From Echinarachnius parma (taxonomy: Eukaryota > Echinodermata > Echinoidea > Clypeasteroida > Echinarachniidae), in assembly GCA_037951105.1 (NCBI GenBank), contig JBAMJV010003060.1:1-64000 (forward strand): a DNA stretch of 64,000 bases, given 5' to 3'. Every line of letters starts with the position of its first letter. Positions within the stretch are counted from its first letter, which is position 1. Of this stretch, positions 56,001 through 61,368 are shown piece after piece. Below the pieces are notes generated by a model. It did not search any database. It worked only from the letters and a program-made list of their open reading frames with translations, and was not told the origin of the DNA. A program made the translations under genes and the position numbers.

Positions 56001-59000
56001 TAAATAGTAAAAAGCTGACTCATGAAATACAATTTTGGGGCCAGTCAATTTTCTTTTGGGCCACCAGAATAGGGGAAAAAACAATTTCACTGGCCCGACA
56101 GGGCCACTGACTAAAAGGGTGAGTGTGGAGCCCTGTCAGTTATGTTTTTCTCTGTACAGGTCAATCACTGTGTTATAAATAGTATAATTACAGTAGTACT
56201 CAGAGTGGTGCCATATGGTTTTAATTCGATTAAATTTGAAGCATAGTTTTTGAAGAAAAAAAAAACTAAATAAAGAAGAGTAGATACATTCTTATTTTTT
56301 TTTAAATTGGCAACAATAGTCAAGTTTGACTGATTGCCATAACATAACAACAACAACAACTGTATCTTAAGTTAAAGGGATCTAGTAACTTTGTTGACAT
56401 GTGCAAAAAGTGATGAATGGTTGATGCAATGTATATTGTTGTTATCTGATATGTCCACAGGGTATTGTGTGAAAATTTCAAGTAAAATGGACATTGTATG
56501 GCCAAGTAATGAGCGAAAATGCAAAGTGATATTCAGTAACTCACTCCACTCACTTTGTACACGGAAGAAAAACTCGCCCGGAGTTTTTCTTATCTGAATA
56601 CTTCAATCATACATATCTTTGTAACGAAAGGGAAATTTGAAAAACCGAAACCTGTCCCATGATTTTATTGTTAATACGAATACAACAAGGTATAAGGGAA
56701 CCGCTAGAATTAAAATTTTATTTTGAGGATTTGGACAATGTTACTAAGTCCCTTTAAGCATCATGATTGAATAATTTGTCACGCTAGATGAAATTAATTC
56801 CTATGATATCAGATATTTTAGGGTTCAGCTTATCCCACCATTGCAGTGATTGTGGAGATCATTCATTGACATTGTAGCACTTAAAGGACAATGAAACTAT
56901 GGCTTTCTGCTACTATTATCATTTAGAGGGTGAACAGACAATTTGATACATGACTTGGCAAGTTTGGCTTACTGGATCCCATGAAATCCTTCTGTGAACA
57001 TACCCAAATTTTACTAATTGTTACGGCGGCAGAAGATGATGGGAGCGGCCATGTTCGTGTAACTACCCGACATGCTTTGCAAATTCTGACGTACATGCAT
57101 GTGCGGATGGCCGAACAAAAAGAACACTGATTTGCAGACTCATCAAAGCGTCTACAAGTATTCAAACAATGGTTTGAATTGGTGTTATTGAATTGAGTTA
57201 AGTGCAGGAATGCATCATTGACCGATCACAGTGGTGTACGTCCGCACAGACCCCCGGGGGGGGGCACTCGAATTATTTTTTGACGGGGGTTTGCCGCACG
57301 GAAATCTGAAATAGGGGTCTTAAGAGCTGACTACAAGCACAAAATATAGGGTCTTTAGAGCTACAAAAACCCTGAAACGGGAGTTAAGAGGACTAAGGAG
57401 CAGACTAAAACTACCAAATACGGGCAAAATACATGAACTTGGAGCTACCAAAGACCTACGGAAGCCCTTAAATGGTGGTCAAGGAGCTGACTAAAGAAGA
57501 ATGGACTTGAGGCTACTCAACTACCTAGCCAAGTCATTCCGGGGGTCTATGGAGCGGCAATTTTTGAAAATCGGGTATCTTTAGAGCGGCAATCGGGTGT
57601 GAAAACGGGGTTCTTTTAAGCGGCACATACCCGTCTCACATTATACATGAGTGCCCCCCCCCGGGCACAGACCTAACAATGGCGGCCTCCAGCGTTCGCG
57701 TGAATAGTGGTGTACCCGATGGTGTTTTCACATATTTCTTAATATCACATCACAGTTGTTGTACCATGAGTTCAAACATTAATATCTTAAATACTTTTGC
57801 ATCATGTATTATATTTTCACAGCCCATCTATTTTCACACATCGTTAGCTGATCCCAACATTGTGGTGATAGTGGAAATCACAGCATTCATCTCAGAATCC
57901 AAAGCTGCACCAAAACAAGTTTCCTGTGGCTGGGGGCTTCTCAGGCTCTTCCAACAAGGTGAGGAATTATAAGGGTGGCTGCACACAAACAGACAAACAG
58001 ACATACAGACAAACAGACATACAGACAGACAAACAGACAGACAAACAGACAGCCAGATGTGCACCCACTTGCAAATGAAGTACACACAGAGACAGACAAA
58101 AACACACACATGGATGCAACCAACACTTACCAACAGTCACTCAATCGATTAAACTTTGTGTTATTTACATACCATGTTGATGACAAGTTAGTGTGTTTGA
58201 AACCTATTGCTGCAAATGCTTGAAACATCGAATGACACACCTGCCCTTGTCAAATTAATGTGATGTCCATCAAGGACTACCATTGCACCTCATATATATT
58301 TACTAAAAAAATAACACTCCTTGGTGGAGAGTAGAAGTCGAGGTGATTTTTTGCCACTTTTCTTCCTAGATGACATTTCGGACACATCCCAGGACACCCC
58401 GGCCCCTGTCAGACAGTGCGATGTCTATCATGGGTCACCAAGGCATATCGTACATCTTTAAATTGTAATGTATTTTGAGTAGCATTTTAGGTGATTTGTT
58501 CATAAATTCATGTTGATCGTTATGGCCACTTTTCTTCCTAGATGACATACTGGACACATCCCAGGCCACCGCGCCCCCCCCCCCCCCCCCCCCCCCCCGT
58601 CAGACAGTGCAATATCTACCAACTCACCAAGGCATATATCTTTACCTTATATTTGTATTAATTTTGTGACGTTTTGGTGGAAATTGAATGTTCTTTAATA
58701 CCACCCTTTTCTTCGTAGATGACATTCCAGACACATCGCAGGCCACACCGGCCCCTGTCAGACAGTGCAATATCTACCATGGGTCACCAAGGGCTCTTCT
58801 GTACCTTGATGATGATAACATTGAAGGTACTTGCACAATCTCTTATTATTATTTTATTTCTGGGGAGGGTTGTGTTAAATGAAATGCAAATTATGTGATC
58901 AATTGCCCACTAGAGCTTCAGAGGGGCTCTGGAAAGCCAATCAAAGATTTAAGTCTGATCTGCCTTCATCTATGAATTGTCCCGCTAAACTTGCCAACTT

Positions 59001-61337
59001 AAATTTTTAAATTTTTATTTTACTGCAGCAATATTAGCAGATTTCCTATTAAATGTTGTATGATATATATAAAACATGTTCATACCCCTCCAGACAGATT
59101 TTCATTTCCGCAAAACCTACATGTACCCATCGCCTCTATTGTGCATTGTTCTTAACCCCTTGACGACGGGAACCGAGTGGGTTGTGTATAAAGTCAATGG
59201 AGATTTCACAATCTCGTAGTGAATGGGTTAACCAGTGATCTTGGAGAACAGAGATCTCAGAGATACAATGCCATGCTGGTTAGATATCGATCAGTTCTTT
59301 TACTAGATGTAGTCCAGCCTCATGACAAAAATCTTGTATATGATAATCCTCGTGTAAGTAGTCGGTAATTAAATATCAATATGATCATATTTCTCGTTTA
59401 CCCCCTACTTCAGGTAACAAGAAGCTGACGTTTGTGACCGACTGTCAGATGAGTTACACCCTCAAGACCCACCGCTACCTGGAGAAGGTGTGCCACCTGC
59501 TTCCAGAGAACATCCTTGCTCTGGGCAGCGATGTCATCCCTGGCATCAGCATCGTAGACCGGGATTCAGGTAAAAACAGCCATCATATGTAAGTCCTCTT
59601 GGCTAATCATGACTTATAAGGGTTATTTGTTCATACAGAGTGTCGGGTAACAATAAGTGTCGGGAACAAGAAGCTGACGTTTGTGACCGACTGTCAGAAG
59701 GTGTGCCACCTGCTTCCAGAGAACATCCTTGCATTGGGCAGCGATGTCATCCCGGGCATCAGCATCGTAGACCGAGATTCAGGTAAAAACAGCCATAATT
59801 CCTCTATGCTAATGAGGAGGACATTTTCTGGGTTATGTCTTCTAGGCTAGTCATGACTGTCAAGGTTTCTTTGTTTATTTTTGTCTTTGGTTTTAGTATT
59901 CATTTACTTCCAGAGAACATCCTTGCTCTGGGCAGCGATGTCATCCCGGGCATCAGCATCGTAGACCGGGATTCAGGTACCAAAATAAATTAAATCAAAT
60001 ATAATTAAGAGGCCAGCAAGTTCCAGTTTTTTGGAAGGGACAGCCAAAGGAAACTCAAACCTCTGAAGATAATCACAGTCACACTTCAACAGTGTAGGTC
60101 AGTCTACACCCATTTGTGGGAAACACCTTCATATGGATTCTACATGGATCTATTGCTTGATGGTAAAATATGGAACATTTCTGTTGAGACGTCTGTGCAT
60201 TCATGCAACTTTTCTTTCTTTAGGGGACAGCCTAAGGAAACCCAAACCTCTGTTGCTCAACTTAAAAAAATAACAAAGGATTTCTGTCATGTTGATTATA
60301 ATGCATCATCTCTTCCAATTTTCAGGAGGGGACAGTCTAAGGATACCCAAACCTCTGAAGAAGACCCCAGTCACACTTGACAAGGTGCAGGTCACTCTGC
60401 ACCTAAATGTGGGAGACACTTTCTTATGGATTTGATGTGGTCCTTTTATATCTTAACCAAAGTTTCTATTGCTTAATTGCAAGACCAAAAAACATTTCTG
60501 TAATGTTGTCTCTGCATTTATGAAACATTTTCTCTTCCATTTTTTAAAGGAGGGGACAGCCTAAGGAAACCCAAACCTCTGAAGAAGACCCCACTCACAC
60601 TTGACAAGGTGCAGGTCACGCTTCACCCAAATGTGGAGCAGTTTGAAGAGGAACTCTGCAAACTCATCAACGCAGACAGAAAGATTAGGGTAAGATGTGA
60701 ATGCAGTCATTGTTAAAGGGATCTAGTAACATTGTCCAAATCCTCAAAATCCAATTGGAATTCTAGCGGTTCCGTCATCCCTTGTTGTATTTGTATTCAA
60801 AATAATTAATAGTTGTTTTTTCGAATTTCCTTTTCGTTAAAAAGACATTTACGATTGAAGTGTTCAGATGTCAAACTATCCACTGGATACTCGTAACCGT
60901 GTATAAAGTCAGTGCAATGAGTTAGTGGATATCACTTTGCATTTTTTTAATCCATGACTGCTCAAATTTATAACTGGTATGTAAAATTGTGTATATTATG
61001 TTTTTTGATACATCAGTCCTAATATTTAGATGTGGTGATCATCATAGTGATAGACAAAAATTTGCTACAGTATTGGATTGTATTAATGTAAAGAAAGGTT
61101 ACCTATGCATTTTGTTTCTTTGTCCGGATTGTTTGATTGGTTGATGGTTGGTTGATAGATTGATCAAGTGATTGATTGATTGATGAATCATTAATTAATT
61201 GTTCAATTGATTATGTAGTGGTAGTGGTAGCTGAGAAAAGGTTGCAAGTTTGCATTCACTACGGCTGGGGTTACGTCGATACGCCTCAGATACAAATGCT
61301 TGATGCAGATACCCTCACAATCATACCTTTTTGATCA

Positions 61338-61368
<31 letters not shown>

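Noticed and set aside
57679..57822. N-terminal extension of NPHP4 exon 3
   Set aside because: The frame is open upstream of 57823, but a clear acceptor (TTTTCACAG) and phase match with exon 2 place the exon start at 57823.
58688..58718. Independent start codon before NPHP4 exon 4
   Set aside because: The ATG lies in the intron just before the acceptor; phase and similarity support splicing at 58719.
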